Positions 57,332 to 64,000 of a DNA stretch of 64,000 nucleotides are shown here, piece by piece; the first letter of the stretch is position 1, and each line of letters starts with the position of its first letter. Position numbers and translations under genes: made by a program. The stretch spans positions 1,999,001 through 2,063,000 of the forward strand of contig NZ_CP095743.1 of assembly GCF_022049065.2 (NCBI RefSeq). The letters run 5' to 3'. The notes beneath the pieces were generated by a model. The model ran no database searches and was not told the origin of the DNA. It saw nothing but the letters and a program-made list of their open reading frames with translations. This stretch comes from Niallia sp. Man26. Lineage in GTDB: Bacteria > Bacillota > Bacilli > Bacillales > Cytobacillaceae.

Positions 57332-58321
57332 TTACCTGTTCTTCACTGTTTCTTTCACTGCCTCAACAATATCGGGAACTTGGGGAATGGCGGCTTTTTC
57401 TAATTTCGGGTTGTATGGAATCGGGACATCCTTTCCTCCTAACCGTTTAATTGGGGCATCTAAATAGTCAAATGCTTCGCTCTCTGCAATAACACTGACA
57501 ATTTCTCCACCAAAACCGCCTCGCTTTACTGCTTCATGAACTACAATTAATCGTCCAGTCTTTTTGACAGATTGTATAATCGTGTCTGTATCTAGTGGAA
57601 CAAGCGTACGCGGATCAATGACTTCCACACTTATGCCGTCTTTTTCCAGTTCAGCCGCTGCCTCGAGTGCTTTATGAACCATGATAGCGGTTGCAACAAT
57701 TGTCACATCTGTGCCGCTCCGTTTAATATCTGCCTTACCTAACTCGATTTTGTATGATTCTTCTGGCACGTCTCCTGTTGTTTTATACAAAAGCTTATGC
57801 TCGTAAAAAATAACGGGGTTATCATCATCCATTGCCGCTTTTAGCAATCCTTTAACATCATAAGCTGTCGCAGGCTGGACTACCTTTAAGCCGGGGATGT
57901 GGGCCATCCATGCTTCTAAGCTTTGTGAATGTTGAGCAGCTGCTCCTGTTCCTGAACCAGCAGGTGTGCGCAGCACCATTGGCACCTTGCCTTTACCTCC
58001 AAACATATAGCGTGTTTTCGCCGCTTGATTCACCATTTGGTCCATAGCTATTGTAATAAAATCAGAGAATTGAAGCTCCAATATTGGACGCATTCCTGTT
58101 AAAGCTGCACCAATGGCAGCACCTGCAATCGCTGCCTCTGAGATTGGCGTATTACGAACGCGCTCCGGTCCAAACTCCTCAATCATACCCCGAGTAACGC
58201 CAAAGGCTCCTCCGTATACACCGATGTCTTCACCGAGGATAAACACATCCTCGTTTTCTCGCATTTCTAAACTCATTGCTTCCCTGACTGCCTCTAAATA
58301 GGTTATTTGTCTAGTAGCCAT
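57332..58321 (-). CDS. acoB: 2-oxo acid/acetoin dehydrogenase E1 beta subunit
   Basis: A 329-residue transketolase-like E1beta. Segments: [35 protein letters not shown] (the TPP-activating glutamate), [40 protein letters not shown] and [10 protein letters not shown]. It pairs with the adjacent E1alpha in a heterotetramer using TPP. Length and GTGAAAQHS fit acetoin-dehydrogenase-type subunits and short PDH forms. The E1alpha gene ends 17 bp upstream. Confidence 0.92.
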   Translation of the reverse strand: MATRQITYLEAVREAMSLEMRENEDVFILGEDIGVYGGAFGVTRGMIEEFGPERVRNTPISEAAIAGAAIGAALTGMRPILELQFSDFITIAMDQMVNQAAKTRYMFGGKGKVPMVLRTPAGSGTGAAAQHSQSLEAWMAHIPGLKVVQPATAYDVKGLLKAAMDDDNPVIFYEHKLLYKTTGDVPEESYKIELGKADIKRSGTDVTIVATAIMVHKALEAAAELEKDGISVEVIDPRTLVPLDTDTIIQSVKKTGRLIVVHEAVKRGGFGGEIVSVIAESEAFDYLDAPIKRLGGKDVPIPYNPKLEKAAIPQVPDIVEAVKETVKNR

Positions 58322-58338
58322 TTTTTAGCTCCTCTCTT

Positions 58339-59325
58339 TTAGGCATATACATCTTCTAGTAATCTATCAAGGGATGGTTCTGGACTGTTTTCAGCGAATG
58401 TTACAGCCTTTTCAATCTCTTCATAGGCTTCTTCCTGAAGCTGTTTAGCTGTTTCTTCTGTTAAGACACCACTATTGATTAACGTGTCTTTAAAGCGTTT
58501 AATTCCGTCCTTTTCGCGCCATTCCTTCTCTTCTTCCCGAGTCCGGTATTTTTTTGCATCGCTTTTAGAGTGGCCTTTCCAGCGGTATGTTTTCATTTCA
58601 ATTAAGGATGGTCCTTTAGAATTGCGTGCATGCTCAACCGCTTCGTGAACGGAATTCATTATCTCAATCATGTCAAGACCGTCCACTACTTTGCCAGGTA
58701 TGCCGTAACTGCCGGCTCTGTCGGCAATATTTTCAATCCTTGTCATATCTTTGACTGGGCCGGACATCCCATACTGATTATTTTCGCAAATAAAAACTAC
58801 CGGCAAATCCCAAATCGCTGCTAAGTTCAGCGATTCATGGAAGCTGCCTTCATTTGATGCACCATCTCCAAAGAAGCAAAGCACCACATAATTCTCATTT
58901 TTTATTTTGGAGGTAAGAGCTGCTCCGACTGCTAACGGAAGCCCGCCGCCGACAATCCCATTGGCGCCCAGATTGCCTTTTTCTAAATCTGCAATATGCA
59001 TCGATCCGCCTTTTCCTTTACAGTAGCCTGTTTCTCTGCCAAAGAGCTCTGCCATCATCTTGTTCACATCGCCTTCTTTCGAAATACAGTGGCCGTGCCC
59101 GCGATGGGTGCTGATAATCTTATCTTTTCTGCTAATCACTGCAATGGATCCAGCAGCAGACGGCTCTTGGCCAACACATAAATGTGTTGTTCCATGGATC
59201 ATTCCTTTCGCAAAAAACTGGTCAACTTTTTCATCGAAATACCGAATTAGCCACAGTTCTTTATACAGCTCTTTTAATTTCTGTTCTGTAATCATTTCAG
59301 GAAGCTTTAATGTTTTAATCTTCAT
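58339..59325 (-). CDS. acoA: TPP-dependent 2-oxo acid/acetoin dehydrogenase E1 alpha subunit
   Basis: A 328-residue E1alpha. The TPP motif runs from GDGASNEGSFHESLNLAA to ICENNQYGMS; the family entry blocks GMIHGTTHLCVGQE and STHRGHGH are present, and KGGSMHIAD. The size (~330) and STHRGHGH are typical of AcoA rather than PdhA. With E1beta it cleaves an alpha-hydroxy or 2-oxo substrate and passes an acyl group to E2. It is first in its operon, after a promoter/operator identical in layout to that of the PTS operon, instead of a sigma-L promoter as in B. subtilis acoA. Confidence 0.92.
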   Translation of the reverse strand: MKIKTLKLPEMITEQKLKELYKELWLIRYFDEKVDQFFAKGMIHGTTHLCVGQEPSAAGSIAVISRKDKIISTHRGHGHCISKEGDVNKMMAELFGRETGYCKGKGGSMHIADLEKGNLGANGIVGGGLPLAVGAALTSKIKNENYVVLCFFGDGASNEGSFHESLNLAAIWDLPVVFICENNQYGMSGPVKDMTRIENIADRAGSYGIPGKVVDGLDMIEIMNSVHEAVEHARNSKGPSLIEMKTYRWKGHSKSDAKKYRTREEEKEWREKDGIKRFKDTLINSGVLTEETAKQLQEEAYEEIEKAVTFAENSPEPSLDRLLEDVYA

Positions 59326-59346
59326 TATTGTTCCTCCCTTTACATT

Positions 59347-59370
59347 TGTTCAATACTGTTACATTTGTAA
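59347..59370 (+). promoter_or_regulatory. Shared SorC-type operator, site 2 (E1alpha operon)
   Basis: TGTTC-N8-TACATTTGTAA read on the plus strand, with TTACA-TT-TGTAA as an inverted repeat, starting 2 bp after the -10 of the E1alpha promoter, exactly as at site 1. Confidence 0.7.
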
Positions 59371-59372
59371 AA

Positions 59373-59401
59373 ATCATATAATGTATTGCTCTTCTAGTCA
59401 A
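59373..59401 (-). promoter_or_regulatory. Sigma-A promoter of the E1-E2-E3 operon
   Basis: TTGACT (59401-59396), 17 bp, TATGAT (59378-59373) on the minus strand, identical hexamers and geometry to the promoter of the galactitol-type PTS operon. Confidence 0.75.
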
Positions 59402-59460
59402 GGGAAAAGCGTGTATTTTCTGATATTTTTTACTAATCAAAAATCAATTTAAAAGAGGAT

Positions 59461-59510
59461 AAAAAAAGGGAAAAAGAGCTCAAGTTTATATACTTGATTC
59501 TCCCTTTCCC
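59461..59510 (-). terminator. Terminator-like hairpin after srlB
   Basis: On the minus strand a GGGA...AATCAAGT arm pairs with ACTTGA...TCCC around a short loop, followed by a long T-run. It separates the DRL-like/EIIA unit from the acoA promoter. Confidence 0.6.
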
Positions 59511-59516
59511 GCTTGT

Positions 59517-59873
59517 TTATTTTACTGAAATTACTGTTCCTTCATTAATAGAATTTGGGAAGGAATATGGTGCAGCAAACACAGCTCCAGGCAACACTTC
59601 ATCTACTGGTTCTTGAAAATAGATAGATATATGCCCTAATTCCTTGAAATTCTTATTTGCATGATCTCCTAACGCTGTAATAGTAAAAGTCTCGTCTCCA
59701 AATGCAATCGTGCCGCCATGCTTTAATGGCTCACTATCCAACAGCTCAAATTCATGAATAACTGCCATTTCTCGAAGTTCCTTCGGTGCCTGTGGCCCGA
59801 ATAATATTAAGATTTTATCTTCTTTAAATGCGGAAACTAATACACCTATTTCTTTTACGACTGATGTTGTCAT
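59517..59873 (-). CDS. srlB: PTS EIIA component, glucitol type
   Basis: A 118-residue beta-sandwich EIIA of the glucitol/sorbitol family (PTSIIA-gutA). ILILFGPQAPKELREMAVIH ends at H40, the likely phosphohistidine; ALGDHANKNFKELGHISIYF and LPGAVFAAP are family blocks. It supplies phosphate to the SrlE/SrlA pair at 62-64 kb. It is 26 bp after the DRL-like gene, so the EIIA is co-transcribed with the metabolic enzyme, not with its permease. Confidence 0.92.
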   Translation of the reverse strand: MTTSVVKEIGVLVSAFKEDKILILFGPQAPKELREMAVIHEFELLDSEPLKHGGTIAFGDETFTITALGDHANKNFKELGHISIYFQEPVDEVLPGAVFAAPYSFPNSINEGTVISVK

Positions 59874-59899
59874 CCTTAATCCTCCTATTGGTTCATTAC

Positions 59900-61177
59900 T
59901 TATAGTGTCACAAGCGGCCGTTGTTCTAAATTAGATGGAAAAAGCTGATCTTGTAATGCTCTTAATTTCCAAACCGTTGTATTTGTATCTAACTCTATAT
60001 CATCAAAAGTCAGGAACGTTCCTGTTTTTATATCCCGTTTTGCTATTACTTTTCCACTAATTAAACCAATTGGAATATGACCATTTTTCTTCATATCAGA
60101 ATGCGTTTCCAGAACACCGCGAACACTGTATCCACCAATGCCGTCTAATGTTTCTCCAGCTTTTATATCTCTTTTAGCGACCGTTACTGTTTCAGATATA
60201 GGCGCCCCGAGTGGGTGAATGGAAGAGTCATGCTCTAATACTGCTTTTGCAATAGTGATCGGCGTTTCTAAACTAGCCAAATGATAAGGGCGGTAAAATA
60301 CATAATGAGGACCTTTGCCAACTTTTAAGTAGCGCAGCTCTTCATCAACTGGTTCAAGCTCACTTTTGACAATGACAAAAACCCCTGGTGCTAATCCGTT
60401 TACATACTCTACAACCCCAAAGCTGTTTAATACCCCGCCATTTTCCTTTAAGTCCAATTTATCAGCAACATCCTGCACTGTTGCTGATACACCGTGCATG
60501 CCGACCTTATCTGGAATTAACCCAATCGCATTACTTAACAGGTTCATTTCTGCCATTGTTTTTGTCCCATCTTGAAAGGCCGCTAGCATATGGGCACTCA
60601 TGTTTTTACTTTTTGCTTCAGCAGCTGCTGTATCAGGGTTTGATAACGGGTTAAATGGATTGTTTTTCCCTTTGCCGGCAACAAGCACTTCCAATCCCAT
60701 CGTTTTAGCAAATTCATATAATTCTAGTGTAGCAGCAGGCTCATCACCGGCTGAGCCTGTATAAATTAGTCCGGCATTGCTGAACATTTGATACATGATG
60801 GAGCCAATTGTTATATCCACTTCTACATTGAGCAGAACGATATGTTTTTTAGACCTTAACGCTTCTAATGAAACATTTGCGCCTACTTCTGGAACACCAG
60901 TGGCATCTACGATTACTTCCACATTGTTTGACTGAATGACTTTACGATAATCGTTTGTAACTACGATAGAATCCTTGCGGGCAGATTGAGAGGAATAGAA
61001 ATCAGCAGCTCTTTGTGCTGCCTGAACATTTACATCACATATACCTGTTACGATCATACCGGGAATTTTGGAGATTTGCGCAATCATTCCAAAACCCATC
61101 TGGCCTGCACCGATAACTCCGACTTTAATGGGTGCATTTTCACGTTCTCTTTGTAAAAGCTTTGTGTAAATTGACAT
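59900..61177 (-). CDS. COG4091 oxidoreductase with SAF domain (DRL/DXR-II-like)
   Basis: A 425-residue protein. The N-terminal Rossmann domain starts with VGVIGAGQMG (GxGxxG, 23-28) and ITGICDV-like (VTGICDVN); a central domain has NVEVDITIGS, GSAGDEPAATLEL and GKGKNNPFNPLSNPD; the C-terminal ~100 residues form a SAF domain. This is the family 'predicted homoserine dehydrogenase with SAF', which contains Brucella DRL (DXR-II), an alternative 1-deoxyxylulose-5-phosphate reductoisomerase. Homoserine dehydrogenase activity is unlikely. In this operon it probably acts as an oxidoisomerase on a branched polyol phosphate. GAGGAA precedes the ATG. Confidence 0.82.
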   Translation of the reverse strand: MSIYTKLLQRERENAPIKVGVIGAGQMGFGMIAQISKIPGMIVTGICDVNVQAAQRAADFYSSQSARKDSIVVTNDYRKVIQSNNVEVIVDATGVPEVGANVSLEALRSKKHIVLLNVEVDITIGSIMYQMFSNAGLIYTGSAGDEPAATLELYEFAKTMGLEVLVAGKGKNNPFNPLSNPDTAAAEAKSKNMSAHMLAAFQDGTKTMAEMNLLSNAIGLIPDKVGMHGVSATVQDVADKLDLKENGGVLNSFGVVEYVNGLAPGVFVIVKSELEPVDEELRYLKVGKGPHYVFYRPYHLASLETPITIAKAVLEHDSSIHPLGAPISETVTVAKRDIKAGETLDGIGGYSVRGVLETHSDMKKNGHIPIGLISGKVIAKRDIKTGTFLTFDDIELDTNTTVWKLRALQDQLFPSNLEQRPLVTL

Positions 61178-61197
61178 TAATAATTCCTCCCTCGTAT

Positions 61198-61214
61198 TTG
61201 TAATGCGCTTACAA
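61198..61214 (-). promoter_or_regulatory. Near-palindromic cre-like site upstream of the DRL-like gene
   Basis: TTGTAA-TGCGC-TTACAA, 17 bp, 20 bp before the start. On the minus strand the core TGTAAGCGCA fits the left half of a CcpA cre; the right half deviates. The palindromy could also suit another regulator. Confidence 0.5.
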
Positions 61215-61229
61215 TTTAATATTTTAGAA

Positions 61230-61253
61230 ATACAAATGTTATATAGTCTAACA
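61230..61253 (-). promoter_or_regulatory. Shared SorC-type operator, site 4 (DRL-like gene)
   Basis: TGTTA-N8-AACATTTGTAT on the minus strand, one or two bases off the other three sites but with the same 8-bp spacing. Further upstream CATTTGTTCC occurs twice (61272-61281, 61291-61300), 19 bp apart, so the region may hold several regulator sites. Confidence 0.55.
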
Positions 61254-61386
61254 ATATAGTGAACTTTATTACATTTGTTCCAACCCTTATCATTTGTTCC
61301 GCATTTTCAGTTTAAGGTGTTAAATAATACCTGTCAATGGTAATTTTCGAATAAATCAGAGTTCATATGCACGACTTCAACTCTTG

Positions 61387-62325
61387 CTAGCCTTCTACAA
61401 GGGCAGTTCCAGTTGCTTCATCTGTAATCAGCACATGAATTAAACTACCCTCCAAGGCAGCTTTTATGGCTTGAACCTTTTCCAGACCGGAAGCTACACC
61501 AATAACGAGCGGTATTGCTTTTAATTTTTCCAGTTCCATTGCTATCACTCTGTCATTCCAAGCATTTTGAACAGGCTTGCCAAACTTATTAATAAAGTTA
61601 TAACAAATATCGCCGACAATTTCTGAGTCATTCGTGATTTGCAGATGATCAGAGCCCATGTACGATTTTACCATCGTCGAATCCTCTGGCCGGCCGCCTA
61701 TACCTACAATGGCAATATGTGATTGTTCTGCTAAATGAAAAATAGACCGGATAGAAGGCTGGCGTATTAATACTTCTCTCGCTTCCTTTGTGTCTACCAT
61801 TACTGGAACATGCAGTAACTCATACTTCGATTGAAGGGCATTGCCGACCTTTGAGACAATACTGTTCGAATGAATGTCTACTCGCTCGTTCCCCATCCCT
61901 CCGACTAATGGAACAACGGTTGCTGTTGGATAGTGCTGCACAGAACTGATAGCCTTTGCCACTTCATTTAATGTCGTGCCAGAGGACATGCCAATAATCT
62001 GGCCATCTCTGATAACACGATGTAAATACTCACTGGCCGCTTCGCCTAATTGCTTTTTTGACGTCTCCTTGCCAACACTCTCTATGCATACTACTTCCCT
62101 TAATGCATAAAGACGCTCTATTTTCCGTTCAATATTTCTAAATTGATGAATATGGTCATCATGAATGATAATTTCGACAATACCATCTTCCCTCGCTTTC
62201 GTTAACAGCTTAGAAACGAGGGACCTGCTGATTCCAATTCTGTCGGCAATTTCCGATTGGGTGGCACCTTCCTCATAATACATTTGGGCAATTTTAACGA
62301 GCATCCTTCTATCCTGTTTAAACAC
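61387..62325 (-). CDS. SorC family sugar-responsive regulator (SorC2)
   Basis: A 312-residue SorC-family regulator: HTH ATQSEIADRIGISRSLVSKLL, then GMSSGTTLNEVAK, VVPLVGGMGNERV, IVGIGGRPEDSTMV, GDICYNFINKFGKP and LITDEATGTALV. It resembles SorC1 (48052) in every block but is clearly a different sequence. Start GTG. It lies between the glucitol PTS genes and the DRL-like gene, so it is the prime candidate to bind the shared operators. Confidence 0.93.
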   Translation of the reverse strand: MFKQDRRMLVKIAQMYYEEGATQSEIADRIGISRSLVSKLLTKAREDGIVEIIIHDDHIHQFRNIERKIERLYALREVVCIESVGKETSKKQLGEAASEYLHRVIRDGQIIGMSSGTTLNEVAKAISSVQHYPTATVVPLVGGMGNERVDIHSNSIVSKVGNALQSKYELLHVPVMVDTKEAREVLIRQPSIRSIFHLAEQSHIAIVGIGGRPEDSTMVKSYMGSDHLQITNDSEIVGDICYNFINKFGKPVQNAWNDRVIAMELEKLKAIPLVIGVASGLEKVQAIKAALEGSLIHVLITDEATGTALVEG

Positions 62326-62348
62326 ATCGACCCTATCCTTCCACGTAT

Positions 62349-63368
62349 TTAATACATGCCAAAACTAGCAAAATAAGCAATGACTACAGCAACAACACCT
62401 GTGATCAAACGACTGTAAAGAATCGCAGGTACTCCGTAGCGAACTGTTTCTGGCTTAGCTTCGCCAAGAGACAAACCAACAGGAATAAAATCACAGCCAA
62501 CTTGCCCATTAATGGCAAATAGGGCAGGAAGAGCATATTGGGGCGGAATATTGCCTAACGCTATTTGCGAACCGATTAATACGCCAATAACTTGGGCGAT
62601 TACGGCGCCAGGTCCTAACACTGGAGATAAGAAGGGCAATGTACAGACAACCGCTATGACAAGCAGCCCCCAAAGGGAACCAGCAAGAGGAGTAAGTGCC
62701 TGTGCAATCCAATCGCCCACACCTGTATAATTAATAATTCCCATGAGCATACTTACAAACGCCATAAAAGGCAGAATATTCTTTAGCAAAATATCCATTG
62801 TGTCCCGGCCAGCTTGATAAAATGTGCCTGTGACATTGCCAATTCCTTTTGAGAAACGCAGCAAGATATTTTCTTTTTGTTTTGCTGCAATGTTTTGTTT
62901 TAATTGTTTATAGTTCTCCTGGAATTTGTCTTTATCTTTAGTATCAAATTTAGGACGCTCTGCTGCTTCTTCGGCACTTGCAGATTGATTATAGCTTTCT
63001 GAAATCGCCACATCTTTCGTTGTTACACCTGAAACAAAAATATCATCGGTTATATATTTGGACAGCGGACCTGATGGAGAGGAAGGAAGAACATCGACTG
63101 TCAAAATTCGTTTCATTGGGTAAACGCCAATCCGTGCAGTTCCGCCACAGTCAATAACAACACAGGCCATTTCTTCTTCTGGATAGGAGCCTTTAAAGCC
63201 ATCTACTGCCTCAGCACCAGTTAACTCTGCTATTTTTGCGGCAACTGGATGAATCCCTCCGCCTGTAATCGAAACAATTTTGCTCTTTTTAGAATCTGGT
63301 TCCACATACAGACCAACACCCCAGCCGCCTGAGCCTTTGGATACGAAAACACCGCGATAAGCTGTCAT
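62349..63368 (-). CDS. srlE: PTS glucitol EIIBC component
   Basis: A 339-residue protein: N-terminal EIIB (~1-125) with the phosphocysteine C74 in [12 protein letters not shown], a charged linker (~125-170), then membrane helices with [42 protein letters not shown] and [22 protein letters not shown]. Together with SrlA it transports and phosphorylates a polyol. Start: ATG at 63368, after GGGGGAGA; a TTG two codons earlier is unlikely. 18 bp after srlA. Confidence 0.94.
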   Translation of the reverse strand: MTAYRGVFVSKGSGGWGVGLYVEPDSKKSKIVSITGGGIHPVAAKIAELTGAEAVDGFKGSYPEEEMACVVIDCGGTARIGVYPMKRILTVDVLPSSPSGPLSKYITDDIFVSGVTTKDVAISESYNQSASAEEAAERPKFDTKDKDKFQENYKQLKQNIAAKQKENILLRFSKGIGNVTGTFYQAGRDTMDILLKNILPFMAFVSMLMGIINYTGVGDWIAQALTPLAGSLWGLLVIAVVCTLPFLSPVLGPGAVIAQVIGVLIGSQIALGNIPPQYALPALFAINGQVGCDFIPVGLSLGEAKPETVRYGVPAILYSRLITGVVAVVIAYFASFGMY

Positions 63369-63386
63369 ATACAATCTCCCCCTTTT

Positions 63387-63917
63387 CTACGCTATATCAG
63401 CGCCATCCTTTTTCGCTAAATATTTTGTGATTATTTCAGTTACGATTCCACGAATCAAAATAATAACGACACCAACGATAAAGTAACGGACAGCTAAGTC
63501 TGCTATCGGCAGCCCTAATTCTTGGATGCCGTTAGCAATTCCTAAATAGACAAAGAGCTCTCCTGCATTTGCATAAGGAAATAAACCTGTGACTGGATGA
63601 ACGAATGATACGGCTGAATCGTAGAAGGCGGGCTTTTGCTTTTCTGGTAAAAAACGGCCAAAAGTATATGCCATTGGGTTTGTTAACATAAGAAGTGATA
63701 GAATTGGCATGAGTGTATAGCGAAGGATTGTGTATTTAGCAGCAAACTGAATGATTCGTGTAACTCTTTCTTCTCCAACAAATTTCATCATTGCATACGT
63801 GAATGTTAATAGAACTACGAGAGTAGGAACAATGCCTGTTACCAGCCCCATAAAGGTTTCCCCGCCTGCCTGAAACATCCCAATAAAATGCTCTCCTAAC
63901 CATTTGATCCATTCCAT
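63387..63917 (-). CDS. srlA: PTS glucitol EIIC2 component
   Basis: A 176-residue membrane protein of the glucitol EIIC family: WIKWLGEHFIGMFQAGGETF at the N-terminus, then VLLTFTYAMMKFVGEERV, LTNPMAYTFGRFLPEKQKPA and SFVHPVTGLFPYANAGELFVYLGIANG. Works with SrlE and SrlB. The operon reads on from a gene beyond the right edge, 16 bp upstream. AAGGGGG precedes the ATG. Confidence 0.94.
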   Translation of the reverse strand: MEWIKWLGEHFIGMFQAGGETFMGLVTGIVPTLVVLLTFTYAMMKFVGEERVTRIIQFAAKYTILRYTLMPILSLLMLTNPMAYTFGRFLPEKQKPAFYDSAVSFVHPVTGLFPYANAGELFVYLGIANGIQELGLPIADLAVRYFIVGVVIILIRGIVTEIITKYLAKKDGADIA

Positions 63918-63933
63918 TGTTTGACCCCCTTAT

Positions 63934-64000
63934 TTATACTCCTAATGACACCTTTTTCTTAGCGATTGTTAATAATGCATTTTCACTTGCCTGTAACAAT
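63934..64000 (-). CDS. C-terminal end of an upstream operon gene, cut by the window edge
   Basis: The minus strand carries 21 codons ending in TAA (LLQASENALLTIAKKKVSLG plus V), in a frame that runs off the window, 16 bp upstream of srlA and with the srlA ribosome binding site directly after it. The tail is too short to name. It shows the glucitol-type operon has at least one more gene. Confidence 0.55.
   Translation of the reverse strand, partial: LLQASENALLTIAKKKVSLGV

Noticed and set aside
59900..61177. Annotation as homoserine dehydrogenase
   Set aside because: The family name is historical. The C-terminal SAF domain and the polyol operon context do not fit threonine/methionine synthesis.

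Overview
This window comes from a low-GC, spore-forming member of the Bacillaceae. The evidence is an alpha/beta-type small acid-soluble spore protein, a SpoIIP, a Spo0E-like phosphatase, a TPP riboswitch upstream of thiT, strong AAGGAGG-type ribosome binding sites, frequent TTG/GTG starts and many short operons closed by intrinsic terminators. A Niallia/Bacillus-type genome is plausible, but no rRNA or other marker allows a species call. I saw no rRNA, tRNA, CRISPR array or insertion sequence.

Layout. 1-24 kb is ordinary chromosomal accessory content: a truncated glycosyltransferase, an aldo/keto reductase, a YnfA-type membrane protein, a dienelactone hydrolase/EamA pair, spore genes (SASP, DUF3231), a Nudix/GNAT pair, a Gfo/Idh/MocA oxidoreductase, a 7TMR-DISM/GGDEF diguanylate cyclase, a streptothricin-acetyltransferase-like GNAT, a DHA2 exporter divergent from its MarR-type regulator, an aldehyde dehydrogenase/WrbA-like pair, a GH25 lysozyme/GNAT pair and type 2 IPP isomerase. 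24-37 kb has a GH18 cell-wall/spore hydrolase, ThiT with its riboswitch, a class-V aminotransferase-fold protein, a catalytically degenerate tyrosine recombinase, a LacI regulator with a GH3 glucosidase and a sugar isomerase, Spo0E-like, SpoIIP, and a PlsC/FabZ-like pair. 37-48 kb has a chemoreceptor overlapping a xylose-type binding lipoprotein, an alpha/beta hydrolase, HisJ, ManA, and a YtrA-type GntR/ABC transporter operon.

48-64 kb is one large minus-strand polyol-catabolism region and the most interesting part. Two complete PTS systems are present: a galactitol-type EIIA/EIIC/EIIB with a zinc alcohol dehydrogenase and two SDRs, and a glucitol-type SrlA/SrlE/SrlB. They sit with two SorC-family regulators, a COG4091 (DXR-II/DRL-like) oxidoreductase with a SAF domain, and a complete acetoin-dehydrogenase-type 2-oxo-acid dehydrogenase complex (E1alpha, E1beta, E2, E3). 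Four promoters or leaders in this region carry the same operator-like element, TGTTC-N8-WACATTTGTAA. Two of them also have identical TTGACT-N17-TATGAT promoters placed at the same distance from it, so the blocks look like one regulon.

My hypothesis is a catabolic route for 2-C-methyl-D-erythritol or a related branched or deoxy polyol. The PTS would phosphorylate it, the DRL-like enzyme would run in the oxidative direction to 1-deoxyxylulose 5-phosphate, and the acetoin-dehydrogenase-like complex would split that acyloin into acetyl-CoA and glyceraldehyde 3-phosphate. The chemistry is consistent, but the substrate is inferred and untested.
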